Positions 35,385-44,782 of a stretch of 64,000 bases of DNA are shown piece after piece (position 1 is the stretch's first letter; each line of letters begins with the position of its first letter). Below the pieces are notes generated by a model. It had not been told where the DNA came from, searched no databases, and worked only from the letters and a program-made list of their open reading frames with translations. The stretch is from Pelomicrobium methylotrophicum (GTDB taxonomy: Bacteria > Pseudomonadota > Gammaproteobacteria > Burkholderiales > UBA6910). The stretch covers positions 1 to 64,000 of the forward strand of contig NZ_VPFL01000007.1 of assembly GCF_008014345.1 (NCBI RefSeq), in the 5' to 3' direction. Made by a program: the position numbers and the translations under genes.

Positions 35385-36254
35385 ATGAGGGCTGACCCCG
35401 GCGCGGCTTTGACCGCCCACGCCACGGCCACGGGCGGGCAGCGTCCGGCGTTCCGCGTGGCCGCTGTGCAGATGGTTTCGGGTCCCGACGTGGAGGCGAA
35501 TCTCAAGGCGGCGGAGCGGCTCATCGAGCAGGCGGCGGCAGGTGGTGCGCGGCTGGTGGCGTTGCCCGAGAACTTCGCCCTCATGCCCCTGCGAGACCGG
35601 GACCGGCTGGAAGCGGCCGAGAAACCGGGCGAGGGACCGATCCAGGCTTTCCTCAGCGCCACGGCGCGGCGCTTGGGGATCTGGATCGCCGGAGGATCGG
35701 TTCCGCTGGCGGCGAGCCGCGCCGACAAGGTGCGCAACAGCCTACTGCTCTACGACGACCAAGGACGGCTGGCAGCCCGCTACGACAAAATCCACTTGTT
35801 CAGGCTGCAGCTTCCCCATGAGCGCTACGACGAGGCGGCCACCATCGAACCCGGGAGCGAGGTGGTGGTCGTGGACACGCCGTTGGGGCGCGTGGGCCTG
35901 TCGATCTGCTATGATCTACGCTTTCCAGAGCTCTACCGGGCCATGGGCCCGGTGGACCTGATCCTGGTGCCCTCCGCGTTCACGGCCACCACCGGGCGGG
36001 CTCACTGGGAAGTGTTGCTACGGGCCCGGGCTATCGAAAACCTGGCCTACGTGGTGGCACCGGCCCAGGGGGGCACCCATGCCAACGGGCGGGAGACCCA
36101 TGGCGAGTCCATGATCGTGGATCCCTGGGGCGGGGTGCTGGGGCGGCTGGGCCGCGGCCCCGGCGTCGTGAGCGCCCGGCTGGATCCAGCTTACGAGGCA
36201 CGCCTGCGGGCGAACCTGCCGGCGCTCGAGCACCGCGTTGTGCACAGCGGCTAA
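35385..36254 (+). CDS. Carbon-nitrogen hydrolase (Nit-type amidase)
   Basis: The 289-residue nitrilase-superfamily enzyme has the triad Glu62 (PENFAL), Lys135 (YDKIHLF) and Cys175 (ICYDLRFPEL). The pattern matches the Nit1/Nit2 branch; several members act as deaminated-glutathione or omega-amidases, a repair role, but the substrate is inferred only. ATG 35385 was chosen because GGAGG lies 9 bases upstream; a GTG two codons earlier is too close to it. It sits between yhdP and tldD. Confidence 0.88.
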   Translation: MRADPGAALTAHATATGGQRPAFRVAAVQMVSGPDVEANLKAAERLIEQAAAGGARLVALPENFALMPLRDRDRLEAAEKPGEGPIQAFLSATARRLGIWIAGGSVPLAASRADKVRNSLLLYDDQGRLAARYDKIHLFRLQLPHERYDEAATIEPGSEVVVVDTPLGRVGLSICYDLRFPELYRAMGPVDLILVPSAFTATTGRAHWEVLLRARAIENLAYVVAPAQGGTHANGRETHGESMIVDPWGGVLGRLGRGPGVVSARLDPAYEARLRANLPALEHRVVHSG

Positions 36255-36261
36255 CCCCAAG

Positions 36262-36290
36262 CCTGGCCGCGAAGAGAGCACAGAGGTCAC
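36262..36290. repeat. CACAGAG-type intergenic repeat, copy B
   Basis: This is a stretch with GAAGAGAGCACAGAGG, related to the one at 27246-27279, in the 168 bases between the nitrilase and tldD genes. The rest of that interval shows nothing else recognisable. Confidence 0.3.
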
Positions 36291-36422
36291 CCAAAACCAA
36301 GGGCGAGGAGGGGTGGGTTGATTGCTCCCTCGGCAGCCAGGCATCTACACGGTTGAGGCTTTGCAACTGCTTTTTCGTGGGGACTTCCGGGCGCCCTATC
36401 GGGCCGATACCATGATGGAACC

Positions 36423-37907
36423 ATGAACGATCCTGCCATCACGACCACCGTCATCGAAGCCGCCGATCCCGAGCGACTGCTGGAGACGGCCCGCAACCGG
36501 CTGCTCGCGCCCGCCTGCCTCGACACGCCCCAGCTCGAGCGGGTCTTCGGCCAGCTGCTCGCCCAAGGAGTCGAGCTTGCCGACCTGTATTTCCAGTACA
36601 CGTGCGCCGAGGCATGGACGCTGGAGGAGGGTATCGTCAAGGCCGGAAGTTTCAGCATCGACCAGGGCGTGGGCGTGCGGGCGGTCGCCGGCGAGAAGAC
36701 GGCGTTTGCCTATTCTGACGACATCAGTCTCGGGGCGCTGGAGTCGGCGGCCCAGATCACCCGGGCCATCGCCCGGCAGGGAGGGGATGCGCGAGTGCCG
36801 GTTCCGCGCGCAGCCCGGGGGCTTCGGCTCTACGAGCCCATCGATCCGGTGGCGAGCCTTCCCGCCCCTGACAAGGTGGCGCTGCTCACGCGGCTCGAGC
36901 GCTACGCCCGGGCGTTGGACCCGCGGGTGACCCAGGTGATTGCCAGCCTCGCCGGCGAGTACGAAGTGGTGCTGATCGCCTTGAGCTCCGGGCTGCTCGC
37001 CGCTGACGTGCGACCGCTGGTGCGCCTCACCGTGCAGGTGATCGCCGAATCCCGGGGCCGACGCGAGCAGGGCATGAGCGGCGGTGGCGGCCGCTTCGAT
37101 TATTCCTACTTTACCGACGAAGTGCTGCGCGATTACGCGAAGAAAGCGGTCGACCAGGCGCTGATCAACCTGGAGGCGCGACCGGCGCCTGCGGGCACCA
37201 TGACCGTGGTGCTGGGACCGGGCTGGCCCGGCATCCTGCTCCACGAGGCGGTCGGCCACGGGCTGGAGGGCGACTTCAATCGCAAGGGCAGCTCCGCGTT
37301 CTCCGGCCGTATCGGTGAGCGGGTGGCGGCGCCGGGGGTCACGGTGGTGGACGACGGTACCCTCGCGCACCGGCGCGGCTCCCTCAACGTGGATGACGAA
37401 GGAACGCCCACCCAGTGCACGGTGCTGATCGAAAACGGCGTGCTCAAGGGCTATCTGCAGGACACGCTCAACGCGCGGCTCATGGGCATGCCGCCGACGG
37501 GCAACGGCCGGCGCGAATCCTTCGCCCACGTGCCAATGCCGCGCATGACCAACACCTACATGCTGGCCGGCGACCGAGAGCCCGAGGAGATCATCCGCTC
37601 GGTGGACCGGGGACTCTACGCGGTCAACTTCGGCGGCGGCCAGGTGGACATCACGAGTGGCAAGTTCGTCTTCTCCGCCGCCGAGGCCTACATGATCGAA
37701 AACGGTCGGGTGACTTATCCCGTCAAGGGCGCGACCCTGATCGGCAACGGCCCCGACGTGCTGATGCGGGTGTCCATGATCGGCAACGATCTCCGGCTTG
37801 ATCCCGGCATCGGCACCTGCGGCAAGGAAGGGCAGAGCGTGCCCGTGGGGGTTGGCCAGCCCACGTTGAGGATCGACGGGCTCACCGTCGGCGGCACTGC
37901 TGAATAA
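36423..37907 (+). CDS. tldD: Metalloprotease TldD
   Basis: The 494-residue subunit pairs with TldE/PmbA to form a zinc protease that degrades unfolded or modified peptides. The metal motif HEAVGH lies at 274-279 within [15 protein letters not shown]. The N-terminal LADLYFQYT and the C-terminal glycine-rich [14 protein letters not shown] and [18 protein letters not shown] match TldD. The length is normal for the family. The partner gene pmbA is not in the window. Confidence 0.95.
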   Translation: MNDPAITTTVIEAADPERLLETARNRLLAPACLDTPQLERVFGQLLAQGVELADLYFQYTCAEAWTLEEGIVKAGSFSIDQGVGVRAVAGEKTAFAYSDDISLGALESAAQITRAIARQGGDARVPVPRAARGLRLYEPIDPVASLPAPDKVALLTRLERYARALDPRVTQVIASLAGEYEVVLIALSSGLLAADVRPLVRLTVQVIAESRGRREQGMSGGGGRFDYSYFTDEVLRDYAKKAVDQALINLEARPAPAGTMTVVLGPGWPGILLHEAVGHGLEGDFNRKGSSAFSGRIGERVAAPGVTVVDDGTLAHRRGSLNVDDEGTPTQCTVLIENGVLKGYLQDTLNARLMGMPPTGNGRRESFAHVPMPRMTNTYMLAGDREPEEIIRSVDRGLYAVNFGGGQVDITSGKFVFSAAEAYMIENGRVTYPVKGATLIGNGPDVLMRVSMIGNDLRLDPGIGTCGKEGQSVPVGVGQPTLRIDGLTVGGTAE

Positions 37908-37968
37908 CCTCTGCGCTTTCTCCGGGCCCCGCCTGCGTTGTTTTTGGGGCGGAGAGCGAACGTTTCTG

Positions 37969-37977
37969 TGTTACAAT
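37969..37977 (+). promoter_or_regulatory. Candidate extended -10 promoter of the DAHP synthase gene
   Basis: TGTTACAAT has the TG-n-TANNNT form of an extended -10 element, 49 bases before the start at 38027. No good -35 is present. Confidence 0.35.
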
Positions 37978-38026
37978 TCATCCTTTTTCAGCTACTTAGG
38001 GCGAACAACTCCGCACAACCCGGCTC

Positions 38027-39172
38027 ATGATTCTCATCCTCGAAGAAAACGTCGACCTGAACGGCCCCGAGTTCAAGCAGTTGATGGAGCACCTGGCTTC
38101 GCTGCCTGGCATCGAGACCCGTATCCACCACGAGAAGGGCACCGAGCGGGTGCTGACCGAGGTCTATCTGATCGGCAGCACGCTGCAACTTTCGGTGGAG
38201 GACATGAAGGCCCTACCCTGCGTGGAGCGGGTCGTGCGCGTCTCCGAGCCCTACCGCGTGCTGGGGCGCCACAAAGACGACCAGCGATTGTCCTACTTCG
38301 ACTATAACGGCCTGCGCTTCGGCCAGGACACGCTGCACGTGTTCGCGGGCTTGTGCGCGGTGGACACTCGCGAGCACGTGGAGATGATGATGCGGGCGCT
38401 ACGCGACCACGGGCAGGTGTGCACCCGCATGGGCGCCTACAAGCCCCGCACCAGCCCCTATTCGTTCCAGGGCCACGGCAAGGCTTGCCTGCCGTACGTG
38501 TTCGAGCTCGCGGGCAAGTATGGCATCAAGGTGATCGCCATGGAGATCACCCACGAGGATCACATCGATCAAATCCGCGAAGCGCTGCACATGACGGGCA
38601 ACCCGACCGGCGTCATGCTTCAGATCGGCACGCGCAACGCCCAGAATTTCGAGCTGCTCAAGGCGGTGGGCCGGCAGCAGGAGTTCCCGGTATTGTTCAA
38701 GCGCGGCTTCGGCATCACGCTGGACGAGTCGCTGAATGCCGCCGAATACCTGGCTTCCGAGGGCAACCGCAAGGTGATCTTCGGGCTGCGCGGCATGAAA
38801 ACCAACATGGGCGACCCCCACCGCAACTTCGTCGATTTTTCCCACGTGCCGGTGGTGAAGCGGCTCACGCGCATGCCGGTGTGTATCGACCCGTCCCACT
38901 CGGTGGGCTCGCGGGCGATGGCGCCCGACGGGCTGCTCGACATCATGCATGTGACGGCCCAAGGCGTGATCGCGGGTGCCAACATGATCCTGGTGGACTT
39001 CCATCCGGAGCCGTCCAAGGCGTTGGTGGACGGTCCCCAGGCGCTGACGCTGGCCGAGCTGCCCTACTTCCTCGAGGATGTGAGAATCGCCCGCGAGGCC
39101 TACCTCAGGCGCGCGGCGCTCGCCGCCTCGTTCCGCCAGTCCTCTGAAGGCCCGGCAACCGCCGCGGCCTGA
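38027..39172 (+). CDS. 3-deoxy-7-phosphoheptulonate synthase, type I-beta
   Basis: The 381-residue enzyme condenses PEP and erythrose 4-phosphate, the first step of the shikimate pathway. Residues ~1-80 (MILILEENVDL to VVRVSEPYRVLGR) form the ferredoxin-like regulatory domain known from Thermotoga. The TIM barrel follows, with GAYKPRTSPYSFQG, QIGTRNAQN, LFKRGFG, CIDPSHSVG and DFHPEPSKAL, the KDO8P-synthase-like I-beta pattern. This differs from the I-alpha AroF/G/H enzymes of E. coli, hence no symbol. The N-terminal domain suggests feedback control by an aromatic amino acid. Confidence 0.9.
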   Translation: MILILEENVDLNGPEFKQLMEHLASLPGIETRIHHEKGTERVLTEVYLIGSTLQLSVEDMKALPCVERVVRVSEPYRVLGRHKDDQRLSYFDYNGLRFGQDTLHVFAGLCAVDTREHVEMMMRALRDHGQVCTRMGAYKPRTSPYSFQGHGKACLPYVFELAGKYGIKVIAMEITHEDHIDQIREALHMTGNPTGVMLQIGTRNAQNFELLKAVGRQQEFPVLFKRGFGITLDESLNAAEYLASEGNRKVIFGLRGMKTNMGDPHRNFVDFSHVPVVKRLTRMPVCIDPSHSVGSRAMAPDGLLDIMHVTAQGVIAGANMILVDFHPEPSKALVDGPQALTLAELPYFLEDVRIAREAYLRRAALAASFRQSSEGPATAAA

Positions 39173-39211
39173 ACTCGATGCGACCGCGGGCGCCGGGGCC
39201 CGTGGCGCGGC

Positions 39212-39502
39212 TCATCCTCCCGAATGGATGGCCGACCTTGCCGCCTCTGCGATGATGGGATAGCGAAGCCAAACGCCTAGTCCGATCAAGACGAACAGCA
39301 GGCCCACGGCGCCCCAATAGCGCCGCAGGTACTTCCGCTCCTGAGGTTTCAGGTAACCCCGGCCGGGCGGCGTCAGCACCATCAGGATGCCTTCCCGCGC
39401 GACGCCTGCGCCGTTTCTGGCCTGACAGTGTGCCACTTGGAGCCGGTAGTACACGATCAGGTAGAGGTCGGCGATGAAAAGCGCCACCAATGCTGTTTCC
39501 AC
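39212..39502 (-). CDS. Hypothetical small membrane protein
   Basis: I do not recognise this 96-residue protein. It has an N-terminal hydrophobic segment (about 3-20), a basic loop (KPQERKYLRRYW) and a second segment, WGAVGLLFVLIGLGVWL (about 63-79). It starts 9 bases after the stop of the Crp/Fnr regulator gene on the same strand, so the two are probably co-transcribed. Confidence 0.6.
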   Translation of the reverse strand: METALVALFIADLYLIVYYRLQVAHCQARNGAGVAREGILMVLTPPGRGYLKPQERKYLRRYWGAVGLLFVLIGLGVWLRYPIIAEAARSAIHSGG

Positions 39503-39511
39503 GGGAGGTCC

Positions 39512-40255
39512 CTAGCCCTGTTTCAGAGTCAGCTCGTTGAGCAGCTCCTCGCTCTCGATGTGGATGCGGTGACTGTCGATGGACAGCACGCCTTGTCGCT
39601 TGAGCTGGCTCAACGCGCTCGTCACGGTCTGGCGCGTGGTGCCCACCATGTCGGCGATTTCCTGGTGGGTCAGCGGTATCGTCAGATAGATCTCCTTGCC
39701 GATGCGGGTCCCATAGCGTGCTGAAAGACGCAGAATGAGCTTCGCGATGCGGGTGTTGACGTCGTCGGAGACGAGGTTGACGAGCACCTCCCCGAGGATA
39801 CGCAGGCGCGAGGACAACACCTGCATGCAGAGCAGCGCTGCGTCGGGGTGAGAGCGCAGGAAGCTCTTGAACTGATCTTGCGCCACGGCGATGACCTCCG
39901 AGGCCTCGCATGCCTCGGCGTCGACCACCCGGCCACCTCCGCGCGCCACCTCGGCGAGACCAAAGATTTCACCGGAGAAGCAGAACCACAGGATCACCTC
40001 TCGCCCAAGGGGCGAGAGCTGGTAGATCTTGACCCGGCCTTTGCGCAGGAAATAGACGTTCCTGCCGGGGTCGCCGGCGCGAAACACCGCTGCGCCCTTG
40101 GGAAAGTGCTGCACGCTTCCCATGGCCACCAGATCGCGCGCGTCCTGTTCGCTTAATTGGGCCAGGAAATTGGACGGCGCGACGGGCACCCCCTGCCCTT
40201 CGGCCCCGGCCGCCATTCTCTGGTTCACGCCCGAGTCTCCCCCACCAGCGCCCAT
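39512..40255 (-). CDS. Crp/Fnr-family transcriptional regulator
   Basis: The 247-residue protein has a cyclic-nucleotide-binding-like sensor domain (about 30-145, with FPKGAAVFRAGDPGRNVYFLRKGRV). A dimer helix follows, then a winged-helix domain with THQEIADMVGTTRQTVTSALSQL near 197-218. No N-terminal iron-sulfur cysteine cluster of Fnr type is present, so the signal is not oxygen through 4Fe-4S; the ligand is unknown. ATG 40255 is supported by GGAGGGG just upstream. It is divergent from the DASS/PHP genes and could control them. Confidence 0.87.
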   Translation of the reverse strand: MGAGGGDSGVNQRMAAGAEGQGVPVAPSNFLAQLSEQDARDLVAMGSVQHFPKGAAVFRAGDPGRNVYFLRKGRVKIYQLSPLGREVILWFCFSGEIFGLAEVARGGGRVVDAEACEASEVIAVAQDQFKSFLRSHPDAALLCMQVLSSRLRILGEVLVNLVSDDVNTRIAKLILRLSARYGTRIGKEIYLTIPLTHQEIADMVGTTRQTVTSALSQLKRQGVLSIDSHRIHIESEELLNELTLKQG

Positions 40256-40430
40256 TATCCCCCTCCAAGTCGGCGCCCTGTGTCGGCTGGCTGACAGACG
40301 GCCGTTTGCAACGGCTGCTGAAATATTACCGCGCCAGGACGATGGCGAGAACGGACGCTTAGGGGCGTCCCGGTACTGGACGTTCCCAGAAAGCCCCAAC
40401 GACAGGGGCGCAAAAGAAAAGGAGGAGGCA

Positions 40431-40649
40431 ATGGCAAGCTCATTCGGCGCGGGCAGGGCCCGATCCGGTTGCGGCGGCTTTCCTACGGCTGCCGATCTCA
40501 AGGCATTTTTGGGCGGCGCGTTGAGGCTGCCGCCTGCTCCCCTCCTCCAATGGCTCGTGATGGACGCGATCTCCCGTCCGACGCCGATCCAGGGGACCGC
40601 GGATCGGTGCTGGACGAGGGAAACGAAGGAGGGCCCGAAATGCGCATGA
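40431..40649 (+). CDS. Possible small leader gene upstream of the transporter
   Basis: This 72-codon frame starts at an ATG with a very strong ribosome-binding site (AAGGAGGAGGCA) and ends by overlapping the transporter start by 10 bases (stop at 40647-40649, transporter ATG at 40640). The peptide starts MASSFGAGRARSGCGGFPTA, has three cysteines, one weakly hydrophobic stretch (LRLPPAPLLQWLVM) and no recognised family. The signals suggest translational coupling to the transporter; the peptide itself may be only a leader. Bases 40256-40430 hold no gene, only the divergent control region. Confidence 0.45.
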   Translation: MASSFGAGRARSGCGGFPTAADLKAFLGGALRLPPAPLLQWLVMDAISRPTPIQGTADRCWTRETKEGPKCA

Positions 40650-42196
40650 AGATGCAGCGTGCAGAGACAGGGCTGGGGGGCGGCGCTCTCGGCTCGGGAC
40701 CCGTGAATTGGCTGGCCGAGTTGAGGGAGAACATCCGGGCGACGGGGCGCGACCCGGGCAAGGTGCTGTTGGGCTTCTTCCTGGCGTGGGGGCTTTTTTT
40801 CTTCATCCTGAAGGTCATGCCCGCGCCCGAAGGGCTCCCGCCGGCGGGACAGGCCACGCTCGCCGTCATGATCTGGGCGTGCACCATGTGGATTTTCGAG
40901 GCGATTCCGGTGGGCATCTCGGGAGTGTTGATCCCCATGCTGCTGGTCATGACCGGGGCGGTCACCCCGTTTCCGAAAGCGGCAAGCGGTTTCACCACAC
41001 CCGTCGTATTCCTGTGCCTGTCCGCCTTCATCTTCGCCGCCATCATGCAGGCGGCGGGCCTCGACCGGCGCATCGCCCTGTCCATGCTGCACAGGATGAA
41101 GGTGAAGACGGTGAACGGCGTCATCTGGGCCATGTTCGCCGTCAACTTCGTGCTCTCGTTCATCATTCCGGCCGCCAATGCTCGGGCGGCGACGCTCCTT
41201 CCCGTCATCAACGGCATCACCAGCCTGTTCGGCGACAGCAAGGAGGAGCAAAACGGCAAGAAGGCCATCGTCATCCAGACGCTGGTCTACGGATCCATGA
41301 TCAGCGGCATGTGCATCCTCACGGCGCACCTACCCAACCTGGTTCTGGTGGGCCTGTTCGAAAAGCAGCTCGGATTGCGGCTGTCCTACGTCGACTGGTT
41401 CCTCCTCCAGTGGCCCTATCTCGGGATGTTCGTGCTCACCCAGTGGTGGGTGCAGTTCTACTTCAAGACCCGTCACGTGGGGGTGCAGGGTGGCGCCCAG
41501 GCGGTGGAGCAGCGGTACCAGGAGTTGCCGAGGACCAGCCGCAGCGAGTGGCTGATCCTGCTCGTGTTCACCATCGTGGCGGTGCTATGGCTGACGGAAG
41601 ACCTGCACAAGATCAAGTCTCACCTGTCGGCGCTGATGGGATTGTCGCTGCTCTTCATCCCGGGTCTGTTCGGCTTCAAGTGGAAAGAGATTCAGGACCG
41701 CACCATTTGGGGCACCCTGCTGCTGTTGGCGGGCGCCCTGTCCATGTCGGAAGCGATGAGCGTGTCGGGCCTGGCCCAGTGGTTGTCCGACGTGATTCAC
41801 CCCATCGCCGAAGGGCACGCGTGGTGGATGGTGCTGCTGATCCTCATGGTGGGCACCCATATCATCCGGCTGGGGATGCTCTCCAACATCGCCGCCATCA
41901 CCATGCTGGCGCCGGTGCTGCTCGCGTTGGCGCCCAAGCTGGGCCTTCATCCCGTCGCCTTCACCATGCTGGTGTCGGATACCGACACCTTCGCCTACAT
42001 CCTGCCCACCCAGATCACCGCGGCGGTGATCGCCTACAGCACGGGCACATTCACCACCCTGGACTACCTCAAGGTGGGTTGGGTGTCGGTCATTATCGCC
42101 ATCGCCTACGGGATCGGGGTGATGGCGCCCTGGTATGCGTTCATGGGGATTCCGGTCTGGGATCCGACGGCGCCGTGGCCCTTCGGCAAGGCGTGA
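40640..42196 (+). CDS. DASS-family anion:sodium symporter-like transporter
   Basis: The 518-residue protein has about 11-12 membrane helices. It has the DASS/SLC13 layout: WIFEAIPVGISGVLIPMLL near residue 93, PVVFLCLSAFIFAAIMQAAGLDRRIAL, a helical-hairpin region with ILTAHLPNLVLVG, and a second with MLVSDTDTFAYILPTQITAAVI. The Ser-Asn-Thr substrate motifs known for dicarboxylate carriers are not conserved as such, so the substrate may differ. The start follows AAGGAGGG by 6-7 bases. A large PHP-type hydrolase follows 34 bases later, suggesting uptake of the hydrolase substrate or export of a product. Confidence 0.82.
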   Translation: MRMKMQRAETGLGGGALGSGPVNWLAELRENIRATGRDPGKVLLGFFLAWGLFFFILKVMPAPEGLPPAGQATLAVMIWACTMWIFEAIPVGISGVLIPMLLVMTGAVTPFPKAASGFTTPVVFLCLSAFIFAAIMQAAGLDRRIALSMLHRMKVKTVNGVIWAMFAVNFVLSFIIPAANARAATLLPVINGITSLFGDSKEEQNGKKAIVIQTLVYGSMISGMCILTAHLPNLVLVGLFEKQLGLRLSYVDWFLLQWPYLGMFVLTQWWVQFYFKTRHVGVQGGAQAVEQRYQELPRTSRSEWLILLVFTIVAVLWLTEDLHKIKSHLSALMGLSLLFIPGLFGFKWKEIQDRTIWGTLLLLAGALSMSEAMSVSGLAQWLSDVIHPIAEGHAWWMVLLILMVGTHIIRLGMLSNIAAITMLAPVLLALAPKLGLHPVAFTMLVSDTDTFAYILPTQITAAVIAYSTGTFTTLDYLKVGWVSVIIAIAYGIGVMAPWYAFMGIPVWDPTAPWPFGKA

Positions 42197-42230
42197 GCGC
42201 ACTGAATTCGTTCAACTTGGAGAGCGTATC

Positions 42231-44654
42231 GTGAACAAGCCTAACGAGCTCAAGCATCCCATCAACAACCCGGACCTCGACGAGAAGCAACTGCGCGCGC
42301 TGCTCGGCGACTACACTGCGCCGATCGGGCTCTACGACAAGACGAAAAAGATGCCCTTCCTGGGCCGCGTCAGCTGCAACGTCCGGGAGCTGGTGGCCGG
42401 CGAGTGGACCGAGGTGATCTTGGACTACGAGGTGGGGGCCTGTGGCATGGCGGACGGGTCCTGGTTCAAAGCCACCTTCAAGTTCTACTCCGACTGGGCC
42501 CTGTTCCAGACGGTGGACCCCAAGGGCGCGAACTACGTGTCTGCCGAGTACCAGGCCGGCCCCTTGGTGCCCGGCCAGAGCCCGGCCACGGTGCAGTCGC
42601 TCAAGGTGCGCTTTGACCAGAAAGGGCACGAGCGCCCGTTTCAGAAGGCGGTGATCGTGGACGTGGTGGACGGCTACGTGAAGGCAGGCGACCACATCAT
42701 CATCCGCCTCGGCGACCGGCGCTTTGGCGGCCCGGGGACCCGCGTGCAGACGTTCGTGGAGCAGGGGTTCCGTTTCCGCTGCTACGTGGACCCGCTCGGC
42801 TCGTCCCGCTTTGCCGCGGTGCCTGGCGACATCAAGTTCGACATCGTGCCCGGCCTGCCTGCCCAGCTCGTCATGGCGGGCTCCCGCCTGGTGCGGGCGG
42901 GAGAGAAGTTCGTTCTACGGCTGCGCGTTGAGGACCAGTGGGGCAACACCTGCTGGAACCGCAAAGAGCAGTGCCAGGTGCGGGCGACGCTGGACGGCAA
43001 GGAAGTCTACGACAAGACGGTGGCGCTCAAGGAGCAGGGTTGGGCGGTGGCGGAGCTCACCGATCTGCCCACCGACAAGCCGGGCGAGCTGGCGGTCACG
43101 GCACGGCTCCTGAACCACCCGTTCGTGCAGGAAAAGACCTTCTACGTGACGATCGAGGAGAAGCTCGCGGTGCCGCGGGTGTTCTACTGCGACCTGCATG
43201 TGCATTCGGACGACACCATCGGCACCAACAGCACCACCTACAACCTCACCTACGGCCGGGACGTGTCGGGGCTGGACGTGCTGGCCTTCGCCCACAACGA
43301 CTTCAACATCACGACCGAGCGCTGGAACAGGACCGTGGAGCTGATCGAAGAGATTAACCAGGACGGCCGCTTTGTCGCCTATCCGGGCACCGAATGGTGC
43401 GGCAGCTCCTGTGCCGGCGGCGACCACAATGTGGTGTTCCTCCACGGTAAGACGCCGGAGTTCCCGTTCCTCAAGGACGGCACCCACGTGCGCTCCTGCG
43501 AGTGGAACGAGGACATGGGCGCTGTGAGCACCATCGAGCCGGGGGCGTGGCCGCTGGAGGAGCTGTGGGCGGCCTATGCGCACGACCCGGAAGGCCACCT
43601 CCTCATCCCTCACGTAGGCGGACGACGCTGCATCATGGATTGGCATTACCCCAAGCTGGAGAGATTGGTGGAAATCGGCTCTTCCTGGGGCCACTTCGGC
43701 TGGCTGTACGACGAGTGCATCCGCCGCGGCTACAAGATCGGGGCCTCGATGGCGGGAGATGAGCACCGCGGCCGCTGCGGCGGCGGGGTGCCCGGCACGG
43801 CCGTATTCGGCACCAAGGGCGGCGTCACCGGTGTGCTCGCGCCGGCGCTCACCCGCAAAGCCATCGGCCAGGCGCTGCGGGCGCGCCACACCTGGGCCAC
43901 TACGGGCGAGCGCACGGTGGCGCTGGCGTGGTGCGGCCAGTACATCCAAGGCGATGAATTCCGGCACAAAGGCCCGGCCAGGATCGAATACCGCTTCCTG
44001 GGCGAGAACGGTTGGGATGAGATCGCCGCCTACGATCACACCGGTTGCATCTGGCGGCGCGACCTGCAGCAGGAGGCGGGATGGTCGGAACGCAAGATCC
44101 GCATCCGCTGGGGAGGCGCTCGGGTGAAAGACCGCTACCGCTGGGCGGCGTGGAAAGGCACCATCACCATCACCAACGGCGTCATCAACAGCGTGGTGGG
44201 GCGAGGCTTTGAGCATTTGGAGGAAAGCTGCTGGCGGGAAGGCGCCACCAAGATCGGCTTCCGCACGGACACCTATGGCGATGCCGACGCGGTGGAGGTG
44301 GACGTGACCGACCTCGCCCGCTGCCGCATCCGCATCGAGGGCACGATCGACGGCTACGTGAAAGTAGGCAATCCCCTGGACGGGAACCCCTTCGCCCACT
44401 GCCCGGCGTTTGAGTGGGAGGTGACGGGCGCAGAGCTGCTGGAGCACGGACGGTTGCGCAAGGAGTTGGGCGGCACGGAGCTGTTTCTCGCCGTCGAGCG
44501 CATGAGCGACGCCGAGATGCCGCGGGACGTGAGCGGCAGCTTCGAGGTGACGCCCGAGAACGGCCCCCATGGGCACCGGCCGGTCTATCTCTTCGGCCGC
44601 CAGATCGACGACGCCAAGGTGTGGACCTCGGCGCTGTTCATCACTTTTGAATAG
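42231..44654 (+). CDS. Large PHP-type (DUF3604-like) metal-dependent hydrolase
   Basis: An 807-residue cytoplasmic protein without signal peptide. Residues ~1-310 are beta-rich, with Ig-like modules (RLRVEDQWGNTCWNRKEQ). The PHP-like catalytic part begins at DLHVHSD (321-327) and carries further metal ligands at PGTEW (Glu388), LIPHVGG (His461) and MAGDEH (Asp510-His512). The next block, RKAIGQALRARHTWATTGER, is typical of DUF3604. The family has PHP metal-site chemistry, probably phosphoester or amide hydrolysis, but no known substrate. GTG 42231 was chosen for GGAGAG 6 bases upstream. It pairs with the DASS transporter. Confidence 0.78.
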   Translation: MNKPNELKHPINNPDLDEKQLRALLGDYTAPIGLYDKTKKMPFLGRVSCNVRELVAGEWTEVILDYEVGACGMADGSWFKATFKFYSDWALFQTVDPKGANYVSAEYQAGPLVPGQSPATVQSLKVRFDQKGHERPFQKAVIVDVVDGYVKAGDHIIIRLGDRRFGGPGTRVQTFVEQGFRFRCYVDPLGSSRFAAVPGDIKFDIVPGLPAQLVMAGSRLVRAGEKFVLRLRVEDQWGNTCWNRKEQCQVRATLDGKEVYDKTVALKEQGWAVAELTDLPTDKPGELAVTARLLNHPFVQEKTFYVTIEEKLAVPRVFYCDLHVHSDDTIGTNSTTYNLTYGRDVSGLDVLAFAHNDFNITTERWNRTVELIEEINQDGRFVAYPGTEWCGSSCAGGDHNVVFLHGKTPEFPFLKDGTHVRSCEWNEDMGAVSTIEPGAWPLEELWAAYAHDPEGHLLIPHVGGRRCIMDWHYPKLERLVEIGSSWGHFGWLYDECIRRGYKIGASMAGDEHRGRCGGGVPGTAVFGTKGGVTGVLAPALTRKAIGQALRARHTWATTGERTVALAWCGQYIQGDEFRHKGPARIEYRFLGENGWDEIAAYDHTGCIWRRDLQQEAGWSERKIRIRWGGARVKDRYRWAAWKGTITITNGVINSVVGRGFEHLEESCWREGATKIGFRTDTYGDADAVEVDVTDLARCRIRIEGTIDGYVKVGNPLDGNPFAHCPAFEWEVTGAELLEHGRLRKELGGTELFLAVERMSDAEMPRDVSGSFEVTPENGPHGHRPVYLFGRQIDDAKVWTSALFITFE

Positions 44655-44716
44655 CCAGTCGTTTCTGTTTCGTCGCCCGCGGGTGCAAGCGGGAGTGGCC
44701 TTAGAAGCCGGGGCTT

Positions 44717-44740
44717 GCGTTACGCTTGATTATGTAACGC
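44717..44740. terminator. Inverted repeat between convergent genes
   Basis: A perfect 7-bp repeat, GCGTTAC and GTAACGC, encloses a 10-base AT-rich loop, in the 128 bases between the PHP hydrolase and the convergent adenosyltransferase gene. There is no T-run on either strand; it could be a weak bidirectional terminator. Confidence 0.35.
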
Positions 44741-44782
44741 TCGTTCCTCGCTCATCGAGGAGGAAGAAGCGGGATGAACGTC

